The notes: generated by a model from the sequence alone, not told the origin. Counted from the stretch's first letter, positions 8,723 through 18,988 are shown. The stretch: 64,000 nucleotides of DNA from CAWKKW01 sp963850345 (GCA_963850345.1 CAWKKW010000005.1:1054001-1118000), one strand, 5' to 3'. A program made the numbers and translations.

Positions 8723-10540
8723 ATGCCTATGCTGAAGCGCTCTTTCGCCCTGCTGCTTGCGTGCACTCTTTCGCTCTCGACTGCGTATGCCGTCAAGCCT
8801 TCAACGCCAGCCCCCGTCCCGGTGACCTACAGCGCCTACAACGCGCACCCCAAGCTGGTGGTCATCCTAGTGATCGACCAGTTTCGCGCGGATTATCTTG
8901 AGCGATATCGCGCAGACTTCAAAGGACACGGCTTTCGGCTCTTCCTCGACAAGGGCGCGTATTTTCCTGACTGCTACTACGACTACGCCAACACCAAGAC
9001 GGCGCCGGGCCACGCGACCATCGGCACTGGAGCCTACTCTGACGGGCATGGCATCGCCGGCAACGAATGGTGGGACATCGATCGCAACAAGGATCGCCCG
9101 ATAAGTTCTGTTGAGGACGAGCGTTACCGCCTGGTAGGCCTGCCCGACACCAGCATCCCGGCCAATCTGCCGAACGCGCCTGCGTTCGCGCCGAATTTCG
9201 TGATCGGAGCGTCACCGCGCAATCTGCATGCCTCAACGCTGGGAGACGAGTTGCGGCTGGCCACGCAGGGGCAGTCGGAGGTCTTCGGTATTTCGCTCAA
9301 AGACCGAGCCGCGATTCTGCCGGCGGGCTCGGCCGCGAATGGCGCGTACTGGATTGATCCCGCGTCAGGACGGTTCGTGACCTCGACCTACTACCGTGCG
9401 GATCTGCCGGAATGGGCTACCACGTTCAACACAAATGGGCGCATCGATCAGGCGGTGCAGCAGGCGAACGCCGCCGGACTTACGAATTTTTACGAGATGG
9501 TGGGGCGCACTCCAGCAGCGAATTCATACGAACTCGATTTTGCGCGCGCACTGATCCAGGGAGAACAACTGGGAACGCATGCCAGCACCGATCTCGTCAC
9601 CATCAGCCTGTCGGCCAACGACGTTCTTGGGCATCAAGTTGGACCCGATTCTCCCGTCGAGAAAGAAATGGTGGATTCACTCGATTCGGATCTCGACGAG
9701 TTCTTCACCTGGCTCGATAAAAATGTCGAGGGCGGTCTGGCGAACGTGTGGGTGGCACTCTCGGCCGATCACGGCGTCTCGGCTGTTCCCGCCGAAGCAA
9801 CGCGCATGGGAGTGCCGGCTGCAACCATCGACCTGGACAAACTGGTGGCGTATCTCAACGAGGCGATCAACTCCAAGTTTTCGCCCGGCGAGAAGGTGGA
9901 GTACCTGTTACCGAAACAAGAACTGCCCTATCTCGCGCTGAATCGTCCGGCCTTTGAGCGCGCGGGCATCAACGAACTCGAGGCGGAGGAGGCGATCCAG
10001 AGGGCGTTGGCGCCTGGCGTACGATCGCTGGTTAAACCAGAACAGAATCCCACCAAGCCGTCGGAGAGCCGCGTACCTCCCTCTCCCACGTTGGTACTCA
10101 GCTACACACGCCTGCAACTTGCGGGGGAGCAACTGCCGCCGACCGAGTTTGGACGACTGCTCGCGCATAGCTATTCTGCCAACGGCGGCTGGTACGTGAT
10201 GGCCATCTTCTCCGATTACCAGATGGAGTATCTCAACAGCATTCAGACCACGCATTTCAGTCCGTGGTCCTATGACCGACATGTGCCGCTGGGCTTTTTC
10301 GGAGCGCCATTCACGCCTGGGATTTATCACGGACGGGTCGCACCGGTAGACCTGGCCGCGACCTTTGCCTCCCTCTTGGGGATCAATCAACCCTCCGCCT
10401 CGGTCGGGAATATTCTGACCCAGGTGATCAAGGATACTTCGGCTGTTACGTATCCCAAGCCGGTCGTCGCGCCCGCGCGAGGCCGCGCCAGAACCAGGCC
10501 GAGAACCACTTCTTCCCCGGAAAGCAAACCGACACCGTGA
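8723..10540 (+). CDS. Alkaline phosphatase superfamily (type I phosphodiesterase/PafA-like), exported
   Basis: 605 residues. A signal peptide (LKRSFALLLACTLSLSTAYA) precedes a metal-dependent alkaline phosphatase fold: VVILVIDQFR near residue 52 (metal Asp), TAPGHATIGTG near 93-103 with the likely nucleophile Thr93, and ALSADHGVSAVP with metal-binding Asp/His. The tail is proline/arginine rich and low in complexity. Members hydrolyse phosphate mono- or diesters in the periplasm or at the cell surface; substrate is not predictable here. The stop codon overlaps the GTG start of pyrD (GTGA), so the two genes are probably translationally coupled although no pathway link is evident. Confidence 0.88.
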   Translation: MPMLKRSFALLLACTLSLSTAYAVKPSTPAPVPVTYSAYNAHPKLVVILVIDQFRADYLERYRADFKGHGFRLFLDKGAYFPDCYYDYANTKTAPGHATIGTGAYSDGHGIAGNEWWDIDRNKDRPISSVEDERYRLVGLPDTSIPANLPNAPAFAPNFVIGASPRNLHASTLGDELRLATQGQSEVFGISLKDRAAILPAGSAANGAYWIDPASGRFVTSTYYRADLPEWATTFNTNGRIDQAVQQANAAGLTNFYEMVGRTPAANSYELDFARALIQGEQLGTHASTDLVTISLSANDVLGHQVGPDSPVEKEMVDSLDSDLDEFFTWLDKNVEGGLANVWVALSADHGVSAVPAEATRMGVPAATIDLDKLVAYLNEAINSKFSPGEKVEYLLPKQELPYLALNRPAFERAGINELEAEEAIQRALAPGVRSLVKPEQNPTKPSESRVPPSPTLVLSYTRLQLAGEQLPPTEFGRLLAHSYSANGGWYVMAIFSDYQMEYLNSIQTTHFSPWSYDRHVPLGFFGAPFTPGIYHGRVAPVDLAATFASLLGINQPSASVGNILTQVIKDTSAVTYPKPVVAPARGRARTRPRTTSSPESKPTP

Positions 10541-11469
10541 AACCAGACATGCAAGTCCGGGTTGCCGGCATCAACCTGCGCAACCCCATCATTGCGGCCA
10601 GCGGCACCTTTGGGTATGGGATCGAATTCGAAGAAATTGTCTCTCTGTCGCGTCTCGGCGGGCTGGTCACCAAAGGAATTTCAGTGGAGCCAATGGCCGG
10701 CAACCAGGCGCCGCGCCTGATCGAGACTGCCTCCGGCATGCTCAACTCCATCGGTCTGCAGAACATCGGAGTCGACGCGTTTCTCGAGAAAAAGCTACCT
10801 CCGCTGCGGCGGTATTCCACCTGCGCGATCATCGTCAACGTCTTCGGCTACAAGGTGGAGGACTATCTCACCGTTATTCAAAAATTGAATGGAGCCGAGG
10901 GCATTGCGGCTTACGAATTGAATGTTTCCTGTCCGAACGTGCAGCATGGGGGCATGGTCTTCGGCAGCGATCCGGAGTTGCTCGATGACCTGGTCGCGCG
11001 CGCGAAAGCCGTGGCCAAGCGTCCCGTCATAGTGAAGCTCTCACCAAACGTAACCAGCATTGCACAAATGGCGCGTTGCGCACAGGACTCGGGAGCCGAC
11101 GCTCTCTCCATGGTGAACACCTTTCTGGCACTGGCTATCGACGCAGAGACACGCCGGCCTCGGATCGCAAACGTTACCGGCGGACTCTCAGGTCCTGCCA
11201 TCAAACCAATCGCCTTACGCATGGTCTACGAGGCGTCCAAGGCCGTCTCCATTCCTATCCTGGGGATGGGAGGTATCGTCACCGCGGAAGATGCGGTTGA
11301 ATTTCTGCTGGCCGGTGCAACGGCCGTGCAGGTGGGGACCGCAAGCTATGCCGATCCTCGCGCGGTCGATCGACTCTCGCGCGGTCTTGAGCAGTGGTGC
11401 GTTCGCCACCAGGTGCAGCGAGTCTCCGAGCTTACCGGCGGCTTGCAGGTCGCGCCCAAGGCTGAGTAG
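10537..11469 (+). CDS. pyrD: Dihydroorotate dehydrogenase, class 1B catalytic subunit
   Basis: 310 residues, matching class 1B catalytic subunits. Signatures: NPIIAASGTFGYGIEF at the N-terminus, NVSCPNV around the active-site Cys that replaces the Ser of class 2 enzymes, VKLSPNV with the FMN-contacting Lys, and GMGGI plus AGATAVQVGTA at the phosphate-binding end. It oxidises dihydroorotate to orotate in pyrimidine synthesis using FMN. Class 1B enzymes usually work with a PyrK electron-transfer subunit, and no pyrK lies next to it. The start is a GTG overlapping the previous stop; an ATG four codons later is an alternative. Confidence 0.95.
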   Translation: MKPDMQVRVAGINLRNPIIAASGTFGYGIEFEEIVSLSRLGGLVTKGISVEPMAGNQAPRLIETASGMLNSIGLQNIGVDAFLEKKLPPLRRYSTCAIIVNVFGYKVEDYLTVIQKLNGAEGIAAYELNVSCPNVQHGGMVFGSDPELLDDLVARAKAVAKRPVIVKLSPNVTSIAQMARCAQDSGADALSMVNTFLALAIDAETRRPRIANVTGGLSGPAIKPIALRMVYEASKAVSIPILGMGGIVTAEDAVEFLLAGATAVQVGTASYADPRAVDRLSRGLEQWCVRHQVQRVSELTGGLQVAPKAE

Positions 11470-11491
11470 CTGAGATGGCGAGGCGTTAACA

Positions 11492-11512
11492 CCGGCGACA
11501 TGCCGTCGCCGG
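11492..11512. terminator. Stem-loop between convergent pyrD and SnoaL-like gene
   Basis: A perfect 8-bp GC-rich inverted repeat (CCGGCGAC / GTCGCCGG) with a 5-nt loop sits 23 bp after the pyrD stop. There is no T-run, so intrinsic termination is uncertain. Confidence 0.3.
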
Positions 11513-11553
11513 ACATCATCCCATTCAGCTTTGCGGCGGAATTTTTCTGCAGG

Positions 11554-11945
11554 TTACGACTGCGCCGTTGGTTCGGACCGCGGGTGGGGCGGCGTCAGTG
11601 TTGCCCAGCGCTCCACAATCTTGTCTCCAGAGAATCGCCACAGGACGAAGCCGCGGAATTCAATCTTCTGTCCGCTGGATACTTCCGTGGCTCGCCAGAC
11701 ATTCCGAACCATCACCTTATCGCCCTCGGCAAGTATGTCTTCGATGGTGACATGGAGATCTGGCCAACGCTCAAAGGCTTTCTGCATCATCGCCTGGGCC
11801 GGCTGGATACCCGTGACCGGTCCGTCGCCTCGTCGTGGTCATAGAAATCGTGGGTAAAACTGCGTTCGGCCTGGCTCAGGTCTTTCTTGTTCACAAAATT
11901 TTCGAAGTGCCCTTCTACGAACGCCTTCATCTCTTTGAGCGTCAC
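11554..11945 (-). pseudogene. SnoaL-like (polyketide cyclase/ester cyclase fold) protein interrupted by a frameshift
   Basis: The N-terminal half reads from a GTG at 11945 (VTLKEMKAFVEGHFENF to YDHDEATD) with a well-placed GGAGG. The C-terminal half is in another frame (DGPVTGIQPAQ, then AFERWPDLHVTIEDIL and RFSGDKIVERW). Joined, they make one complete SnoaL/NTF2-fold domain of about 130 residues with the usual phrases for small-molecule cyclases, hydrolases or isomerases of this fold. The shift lies near 11815-11830 in a GC-rich run (GAGGCGACGGACCGG). Either one base is missing there or two are extra. It could be a real null allele or a sequence error. The biochemical role of the intact form is unknown. 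Confidence 0.7.
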
Positions 11946-12002
11946 TTGAGTCCTCCAATGGCTGCGTGACATTGGATTGAGCTACACTCCCGCCGGTTCA
12001 AA

Positions 12003-12581
12003 TTAATCTGGTTTGGCCATGGAAAAGAGAATGCCGATCGCTTCCTGTGCCTTGGGCGTGCGGAAATCGCCGGCGAGCTCTCCGGCCAGGGTAATGACCC
12101 CGGTCGTGGATCCGCCATTGGCGATGGTTCGGTGGATGGCCGCAAGCTCAGTGCGCTCGGTAGTTCCTCCACAGGCATCCAGCACGATGAAGGTGCGGTA
12201 GCCGAGATCTACGCCGCTGAGTGCAGGAAGCTGTACCGCGAGCTCTGTAGCTACGCCCGAAAGCAAAATGGTCTTGCGGCCTGTAGCTTTGATTGCAGAC
12301 GCGAGCTCCTCATTGAGGAAGGCGTCCGCCGTGGTCCGATAGTACGTGGGAACCTGGCCATAGCCTTCTTCGATCTCCGGAAAAATTTTGGCAGTACCGT
12401 CTTGTCCGGGAACCGCCGTCACAAAGACCGGCAGCTCGAACAGCTTAGCCAACTTCGCGAGGGCCAGCACGCTCTTCTGCAGCTTGGGCAGGGGCTGGGT
12501 CAGCGGAAGATCTGCGATTCCCTGTTGCAGGTCGGCAAAGAGGACGAGTGTGTCTGACGGGAGGATGCGAGAGTTCGCCAT
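12003..12581 (-). CDS. Isochorismatase-like (YcaC-type) protein lacking the catalytic cysteine
   Basis: 192 residues with the cysteine-hydrolase fold: LVLFADLQQG (Asp17), ELPVFVTAVPG, ILLSGVATELAVQLPALS, and a YcaC-like tail (IVLDACGGTTE). In active relatives the segment GVAT-x-x-C-V holds the nucleophilic Cys; here it reads GVATELAV, so the position is Ala115. The usual catalytic Lys is not obvious either (YYRTTADAF). The protein therefore probably cannot act by the normal thiol mechanism. It may be a binding protein or use different chemistry. It stands alone beside tRNA-Ala, about 50 bp from it. Confidence 0.82.
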   Translation of the reverse strand: MANSRILPSDTLVLFADLQQGIADLPLTQPLPKLQKSVLALAKLAKLFELPVFVTAVPGQDGTAKIFPEIEEGYGQVPTYYRTTADAFLNEELASAIKATGRKTILLSGVATELAVQLPALSGVDLGYRTFIVLDACGGTTERTELAAIHRTIANGGSTTGVITLAGELAGDFRTPKAQEAIGILFSMAKPD

Positions 12582-12629
12582 GAAGACTCCTTGGCTTGGG
12601 CTTGCTTTGAGTCGCGGCTGATGTGAATT

Positions 12630-12705
12630 TGGTGGAGCTAAGCGGGATCGAACCGCTGACCTCCTCGTTGCGAACGAGGCGCTCTCCCAGCTGAGCTATA
12701 GCCCC
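12630..12705 (-). tRNA. tRNA-Ala, anticodon CGC
   Basis: The complement folds as a full cloverleaf. The acceptor is GGGGCTA paired with TAGCTCC (one G-U), the D-arm AGCTCAGCTGGGAGAGC, and the anticodon stem CCTCG/CGAGG with loop TTCGCAA (anticodon CGC). The T-arm is GCGGTTCGATCCCGC, followed by discriminator A and an encoded CCA. It decodes GCG alanine codons. It lies 91 bp downstream of the alanyl-tRNA editing gene on the same strand. Confidence 0.96.
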
Positions 12706-12796
12706 ACATGCGGCGGGAACAACATTTCTGATTCTACCAGTGGCCGGCCAGTATGGAAAAGCCCTGATGCTGGAGCTAAACACCCAACTGGCCGTC

Positions 12797-14074
12797 TCAG
12801 CGGCTGGTCGTCAGCTTTTTCAGCGAGGCTCGCGCACCCGTCTCGAGCGTGGTCCACAAATCATCGAGGCTCGCTCCGGGTACCTGTCCCTGAGCCAGGT
12901 CTGTGGAACCGCCGCCGCGGAGCCCCATGGCTGCGAGCGCATCTTTGAGCAAGGCTCCGCATGAGAATTCCAAGTCGTGGCTGCGAGACATGACTACGAA
13001 GGCGGGCTCCTGCTGCACGGAGGCAAGCATCGCAACCGTCTGGGTCGTGGTTGCAGCTACCTGCGCTGCCAACAATTTGACGTATTCGGCATCGCGGTCG
13101 GGATAGGCTCGCCGAATAACCCGCAGGCGATCTTCCACCAGGTCCTCTACGACCAGTCGCATGGCGTGATACGCGACCAGCTCCTTCTGCAGTTTCTGAC
13201 GTTCCTTGGCCGCGGTTTTCACATCTCCCAACAGCCGATCGATGGCTGCAGGAATCTCGGCGCGAGGAATGGACAGGGTCGCCGCTGCGCGAGACAGCGT
13301 GCTGAAGTCGCGACGAGCAGCAGTAATGGCCCGCAGTCCGGCCACGAACTCCACCCGAAGACCCTGTCGCACGCGTTCTGTGGAGCGGAGCAGCAGGCCG
13401 CCGATTTGGCCGGTGGAGTGCAGGTGCGTTCCTCCGCAGGCATTCAGGTCGTAGTTGGCAATCGAAATGATACGAATCGGGCCTTCTCTGTCGGGCAGCT
13501 TTCTCAGCCGCCCCGCGGCCAACATCGCCTCCGCCTCGGCTCGCTGCACCACCACGGCCGAGATCTTCCTATCTTCTGCGATGAGCTGATTGGTCAATCG
13601 CTCCACGCGTTCGATGCTGGCGCCGGCAATCGAATCGGAGTTCAAGTCAATGGTGGAACTCTCCTCACCGAGGTGAAAAGACACGGTGTGGGCATTCAGC
13701 TCGTAAGAGAACACGGCCGAGAGCAGATGCTGCGCTGAGTGCTGCTGCATGTGATCGAAGCGCCGCGTCCAGTCCAGAATCGCGCGCACTTCGGTTCCCG
13801 CCGCAAGTGGCTTTGACGTGTAGTGCCAGACCTCCCCATGCTCGTCTTCTTCTACGCCCTCGATGGGAACCTCGAGCACCGCGCCGCTGCGAGACGTGGC
13901 ATAGAGAGTGCCGGTATCGCAGGGCTGACCACCGCTGGTGGGGTAGAACGCAGACTGATCGAGCGACATTTGCCAGAGCGCCTGCCCGGCGGCCCGCGAG
14001 ACTTCGCGGATGTCGCTTACCCGGGCATCAAATGTCGTAAGGAATGGATCGTCGTAATAAAGACGCACAGCCAT
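12797..14074 (-). CDS. Alanyl-tRNA editing protein (AlaX-L type, with DHHA1 domain)
   Basis: 425 residues. The N-terminal beta-barrel resembles the AlaRS C-terminal part (FYPTSGGQPCDTG). The editing domain carries the zinc ligands HMQQHSAQH (His108/112/116 region) and CGGTH (Cys213, His217). A C-terminal DHHA1 domain ends in GGGSTDLAQGQ. The protein hydrolyses Ser- or Gly-tRNA-Ala made in error by AlaRS. The aminoacylation domain of AlaRS is absent, so this is a stand-alone trans-editing factor and not alaS. It lies directly upstream of a tRNA-Ala gene on the same strand, a suggestive but unproven functional pairing. Confidence 0.92.
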   Translation of the reverse strand: MAVRLYYDDPFLTTFDARVSDIREVSRAAGQALWQMSLDQSAFYPTSGGQPCDTGTLYATSRSGAVLEVPIEGVEEDEHGEVWHYTSKPLAAGTEVRAILDWTRRFDHMQQHSAQHLLSAVFSYELNAHTVSFHLGEESSTIDLNSDSIAGASIERVERLTNQLIAEDRKISAVVVQRAEAEAMLAAGRLRKLPDREGPIRIISIANYDLNACGGTHLHSTGQIGGLLLRSTERVRQGLRVEFVAGLRAITAARRDFSTLSRAAATLSIPRAEIPAAIDRLLGDVKTAAKERQKLQKELVAYHAMRLVVEDLVEDRLRVIRRAYPDRDAEYVKLLAAQVAATTTQTVAMLASVQQEPAFVVMSRSHDLEFSCGALLKDALAAMGLRGGGSTDLAQGQVPGASLDDLWTTLETGARASLKKLTTSR

Positions 14075-14189
14075 GATGCGGATATTCTACTCGGGATAGA
14101 TCTGCACTGGCTGCTTCGCCTTCGCGGACAAGGGTGACTCGGGGCTGTTACTCTGTCGGACGACGATCTTGTACCAGAGCTCGCGGGGG

Positions 14190-15095
14190 ATGGAAACGAT
14201 GCACAATTTGTCACGAAGGACTTTTCTGAAGACTGCGGCGGCCGCTGGTGCGGCAGCCTGGGCAAGCTCGCCTTTGCTCAACGCGGAACCGCTTGGCTTG
14301 CCCATCGGTTTGCAGCTCTACTCCGTACGCGAGATGCTTCCCAAAGACTTCGAGGGCACGCTGAAACAGCTGGCTGGCCTGGGCTATCGCGAAGTGGAAG
14401 CAGCTGGTTTCTTCGGTCACAGTGCCAGTGAGGTCAAGCAGGCCATGAGCAGCGCGGGGCTGCGTTGCGTGAGCGCGCACTATCCGTTGGGGCAGATCCA
14501 GCCCAAGGTGGATGAGGTGATCCAGTACGGCAAAGATCTTGGGCTGAGCTACATCGTTTGCTCCTCGCCCATGCTGAAAGACGCCTCAAAGGCTCAGGGA
14601 TTTCGCGGCAGTATGGACGCGATGACCCTCGACGACTGGCGCTGGAATGCCGAACAGTTCAACCACATCGGCGATAAGGTCAACGCAGCCGGTATGCGCT
14701 TTGGCTATCACAACCACATCGCTGAATTTCACGCGGAGAACGGCGTGGTCGCTTATGACGAACTACTGCGCCTGACCGATCCGGCGAAGGTCACCATGGA
14801 GATGGACTGCGGCTGGGTGGTGGTAGGAGGCAAGAATCCTGTCGACTATCTCACCAAGTATCCCACTCGGTTTTCCATGCTGCATCTGAAGGAATTCAAC
14901 CTGGGGAGCGCACCCGCGGGCACGCCGCCTCACTCCACCGAGATGGGCAAAGGCAGCATCGACTATGGTCCCATCTTTGCCGCAGCGAAGAAGGCTCACA
15001 TCAAGCACATGTTCGTCGAGCAGGAAGAGTTCGACATAGACCCGATGGAGGCGTTGAAAATCGACGCGGACTACATGCGTTCGATCCGGCCTTAG
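14190..15095 (+). CDS. Tat-exported sugar phosphate isomerase/epimerase-like TIM-barrel protein
   Basis: About 300 residues. The N-terminus SRRTFLKTAAAAGAAAW is a twin-arginine signal. The mature part is an AP endonuclease-2/xylose-isomerase-like barrel: IGLQLYSVREMLPKDFEGTL, GYREVEAAGFFG, a YHNH loop, MEMDCGWVVVGG and a final FVEQEEFDID. Metal-binding Glu, Asp and His residues are in the usual places. Exported members of this family are common in Acidobacteriota and Planctomycetes and probably act on sugars in the periplasm; no specific substrate can be assigned. The start was taken at ATG 14190 after a GGGGG run; ATG 14199 is equally possible. It is divergent from the AlaX-like gene. Confidence 0.82.
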   Translation: METMHNLSRRTFLKTAAAAGAAAWASSPLLNAEPLGLPIGLQLYSVREMLPKDFEGTLKQLAGLGYREVEAAGFFGHSASEVKQAMSSAGLRCVSAHYPLGQIQPKVDEVIQYGKDLGLSYIVCSSPMLKDASKAQGFRGSMDAMTLDDWRWNAEQFNHIGDKVNAAGMRFGYHNHIAEFHAENGVVAYDELLRLTDPAKVTMEMDCGWVVVGGKNPVDYLTKYPTRFSMLHLKEFNLGSAPAGTPPHSTEMGKGSIDYGPIFAAAKKAHIKHMFVEQEEFDIDPMEALKIDADYMRSIRP

Positions 15096-15145
15096 TGGCG
15101 ATGCCGCTCATGGGAGCGAGCATCGCCGCGCGGCAGTTAGCACCA

Positions 15146-16297
<1,152 letters not shown>

Positions 16298-16306
16298 CGG
16301 GTCTCC

Positions 16307-17266
16307 CTACACCCACCAGGCGGCAGCGGGCTGCTCGCGTATCACGAGGCTGTTGAGGAAATTTGCTGCCTTGGTGAGCCCCTCTTCCGGCGAAAGCAGG
16401 CTGTCTTCATGTTCAATCGAAAGCACCGAATCGTATCCAAACATGCGCAGGGTGGAGATGAACTCGCTCCACCACTCCGCTCCATGGCCGTAGCCGCACG
16501 TGCGAAAGATCCAGCCGCGGTTACGTTCTTCGGTATAGGGCTTGGTATCGAGTACGCCCGTGCGCGGCAGGTTCGCCGGATAGAGTTGCGTGTCTTTCGC
16601 GTGAACGTGGAAGATCGCGCCCTCGAGTACCCGGATCGCCGCAATGGGGTCGATGCCTTGCCAGAACAAGTGGCTGGGATCGAAGTTGCAACCCACACTG
16701 GGGCCGCCGATCGAACGCAGCCGCAGCATGGTTTCCGGGCTATAGACTACGAATCCGGGATGCATCTCAATGGCAATTCTCACGCCGTGATCCGCAGCAA
16801 ACTTTCCGTGCCCGGACCAATACGGCGCGACCACCTCGTTCCATTGCCACTCAAGAACTTTCAAGTAATCGGGAGGCCACGGACACGTCACCCAGTTCGG
16901 CGCAGTCGCGTTGGGCGAGTCGCCCGGACATCCGGAGAAATCCACGACGGTGTCGATGCCAAGCTTCTCAGCCAGCAACACGGTTTTGCGGCTTACCTCT
17001 GCATCCTGCTGCGCGCGAGCCTTGTCCGGGTGGAGCGCGTTTCCGTGGCAACTGAGCGCGCTGATGGTGATGCCCTCGTCTGCCAGTGCCTTCTTGAACT
17101 CGGCGAGTGCGGACGTGTCTTCAAGCATCGACAACTTGCAGTGAGCGTCTCCGGGATAGTTGCCGGTGCCCAGTTCTATCGTGTCAATCTGCAGATGCTT
17201 AAGCTTCTTGAGCACAGCCGGCAATGGAAGCTGCGATAACAGCGGGGTAAAGACTCCAACACGCAT
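16307..17266 (-). CDS. Cytoplasmic sugar phosphate isomerase/epimerase-like TIM-barrel protein
   Basis: 319 residues of the xylose-isomerase-like barrel family (IolE/hydroxypyruvate isomerase group). It begins MRVGVFTPLLSQLPL and contains DTIELGTGNYPGD, ALSCHGNALHPD, DTVVDFSGCPGD, IAIEMHPGFVVY, GCNFDPSHLFWQG and a terminal SIEHEDSLLSPEEG; the conserved Glu, Asp and His metal ligands are visible. There is no signal peptide, unlike the related gene at 14190. It is immediately upstream of, and probably co-transcribed with, the Gfo/Idh/MocA gene; together they likely convert one sugar or inositol derivative. Confidence 0.88.
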   Translation of the reverse strand: MRVGVFTPLLSQLPLPAVLKKLKHLQIDTIELGTGNYPGDAHCKLSMLEDTSALAEFKKALADEGITISALSCHGNALHPDKARAQQDAEVSRKTVLLAEKLGIDTVVDFSGCPGDSPNATAPNWVTCPWPPDYLKVLEWQWNEVVAPYWSGHGKFAADHGVRIAIEMHPGFVVYSPETMLRLRSIGGPSVGCNFDPSHLFWQGIDPIAAIRVLEGAIFHVHAKDTQLYPANLPRTGVLDTKPYTEERNRGWIFRTCGYGHGAEWWSEFISTLRMFGYDSVLSIEHEDSLLSPEEGLTKAANFLNSLVIREQPAAAWWV

Positions 17267-17332
17267 GACAGTCCTATCTCCTCACGTTCATGGGAAGTGC
17301 GTACCGCCCCGGAAGAGCGACGGCAGTTCATC

Positions 17333-18850
17333 TTATTTGGCTTCTTCTGCAGGCAGCAACTCGTAGCTGACAAACGCCACTTTGGAACTATCCGGAGACC
17401 AGGAAGGCACGTTCATTGTCCCCTGTCCACCGAATAGCTTCGCCAAGACCTTCAACTTGTGGTCGGCCAGGGTCATCATCCGCACCTCGACGTCTTTGTT
17501 GGGCGGATGGCCGGTTACATCCTTTTCGTACGCGACAAAGACCATCATCTTCCCGTCGGGCGAGATGTGCGGGAACCAGTCGTTCGACTCCTCTGAGGTG
17601 ACCTGTTCCTGCGAGCTACCGTCAGGGTGCATACGCCAGATCTGCATGTGGCCTGTGCGTTCTGAGTTGAAGTAGATGTACTGCCCGTCGGGCGAGTATT
17701 CCGGCCCGTCGTCCAGACCTTTCGCAGTGGTGAGGCGGGTTTCGGACCCACCCTCGACGGGGATGGTGTAGATGTCAAAATCGCCATTTCTCTGTCCGGT
17801 GAAGGCAAGGGTCTTACCGTCAATCGACCATCCATGCCAATACGAGGGCGATTTCTCCGTCACCCGACGGGGAGCACCTCCGCCAATCGGCAGTACATAC
17901 ACGCTGGATTGGTGGTCCGGCTGGGTTGAGTCGCTAATGGCCAGTTGCTGGCCGTCGGGCGAGATGCCGTGATCGTTGTTGCAATGTGTCGCAGTGCCGG
18001 TATCAATTGTGGAGGGCTGGCCGCCGGTTACCGGCAGCCGCAGAATGTGACCGTCCTGATTGAAGAGAAGCGCTGCGCTATCGCGGGTCCAGTTCGGCGC
18101 CTCGAAATGGTTGGGCGCCGCATAGACGATGCGGCGGTCAGTGGATGCAACCGGCACTGTCTCGAGCGTACTGTAGAGAACCGGCTGGGCCGTACTCGCC
18201 GCGGGCGTGGTTAATTCCACATTGGAGAATACCGCTTTCTCCACGGCATTTTTGTCGTGCGCGCAGACGCCCAGGCCGACGTAGAACGAGCCCTGCATCG
18301 GGATCTTGATCGACGCACCGGAGGGCCGCAGCGGCTCGCCACTGTTCTGTGCAAGGAACATGTAAAGGAAGTCGCCGCGCTTCTCGATACGCAGGCGCTG
18401 CGGTGCCGATAGATTCGATTCGATCTCATGGGTGGTCTGCCCTTTGCCGTCGCGGAACTGCAAAGAGGTCAGGCCGACTCCATGCAGAGCCACGTCGGCA
18501 TACGGCGAGTCGGCATCGAGGCTCTGTCGAATCATCAACACCGCCTTACGATGAGCATTGCCGCGCTGCTCAGGAAACGAAATGTCCGCGCTGAGGCTGA
18601 TGTCGCCCGAGACCTGTTTCCAGACAAACTGGAATGCATCCGCGTTGAACCACATGTTTTCGCCGCTGCCGGTGAGCGTGTAGCGATGTTGCGCCGCATC
18701 GAACTGCGCAGAGCCGGGGTGGAGCACCGTGCCTACATCTGCGTGGTTTTGAAATTGGCCCAGCGCGGAGGACGAGGTCTGTGCCCCCGCAGATACAGTG
18801 GCAGCCAGCAGGACTCCAGCCCACAGAAATCCGCTCACACGTTTGAACAC
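17333..18850 (-). CDS. Secreted TolB-like beta-propeller protein with N-terminal beta-sandwich domain
   Basis: About 505 residues from a GTG at 18850 preceded by GGAGG; the frame stays open to an ATG at 18910, which is less likely because it buries the signal peptide (SGFLWAGVLLAATVSAGAQ). The first 200 residues look like a DUF1349/LamG-like jelly roll (GENMWFNADAFQFVWKQVSG). After that come WD40/PD40-type propeller blades marked by repeated SPDG or SIDG turns (SPDGQQLAISD, SIDGKTLAFTG, SPDGQYIYFNS, SPDGKMMVFVA). Such proteins bind carbohydrate or other proteins outside the cytoplasm. It lies upstream of the isomerase/oxidoreductase pair on the same strand, so a role in the same sugar pathway is possible. 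Confidence 0.82.
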   Translation of the reverse strand: MFKRVSGFLWAGVLLAATVSAGAQTSSSALGQFQNHADVGTVLHPGSAQFDAAQHRYTLTGSGENMWFNADAFQFVWKQVSGDISLSADISFPEQRGNAHRKAVLMIRQSLDADSPYADVALHGVGLTSLQFRDGKGQTTHEIESNLSAPQRLRIEKRGDFLYMFLAQNSGEPLRPSGASIKIPMQGSFYVGLGVCAHDKNAVEKAVFSNVELTTPAASTAQPVLYSTLETVPVASTDRRIVYAAPNHFEAPNWTRDSAALLFNQDGHILRLPVTGGQPSTIDTGTATHCNNDHGISPDGQQLAISDSTQPDHQSSVYVLPIGGGAPRRVTEKSPSYWHGWSIDGKTLAFTGQRNGDFDIYTIPVEGGSETRLTTAKGLDDGPEYSPDGQYIYFNSERTGHMQIWRMHPDGSSQEQVTSEESNDWFPHISPDGKMMVFVAYEKDVTGHPPNKDVEVRMMTLADHKLKVLAKLFGGQGTMNVPSWSPDSSKVAFVSYELLPAEEAK

Positions 18851-18988
18851 GTCGCAAAAGCCTCCAAGGGACCTGGTACGAAAGGTAGGAGGGCCGAGCA
18901 AAGTTGTCAATCGTCGTGGCGCGGGCTGATGTTCCTGCAGTGGTCCGGCGCTTATGCTTGAGCAACGGCAGGCTTCACACGCGGCCGG

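Noticed and set aside
12797..14074. Naming this gene alaS
   Set aside because: It lacks the class II aminoacylation domain; only editing and DHHA1 parts are present.
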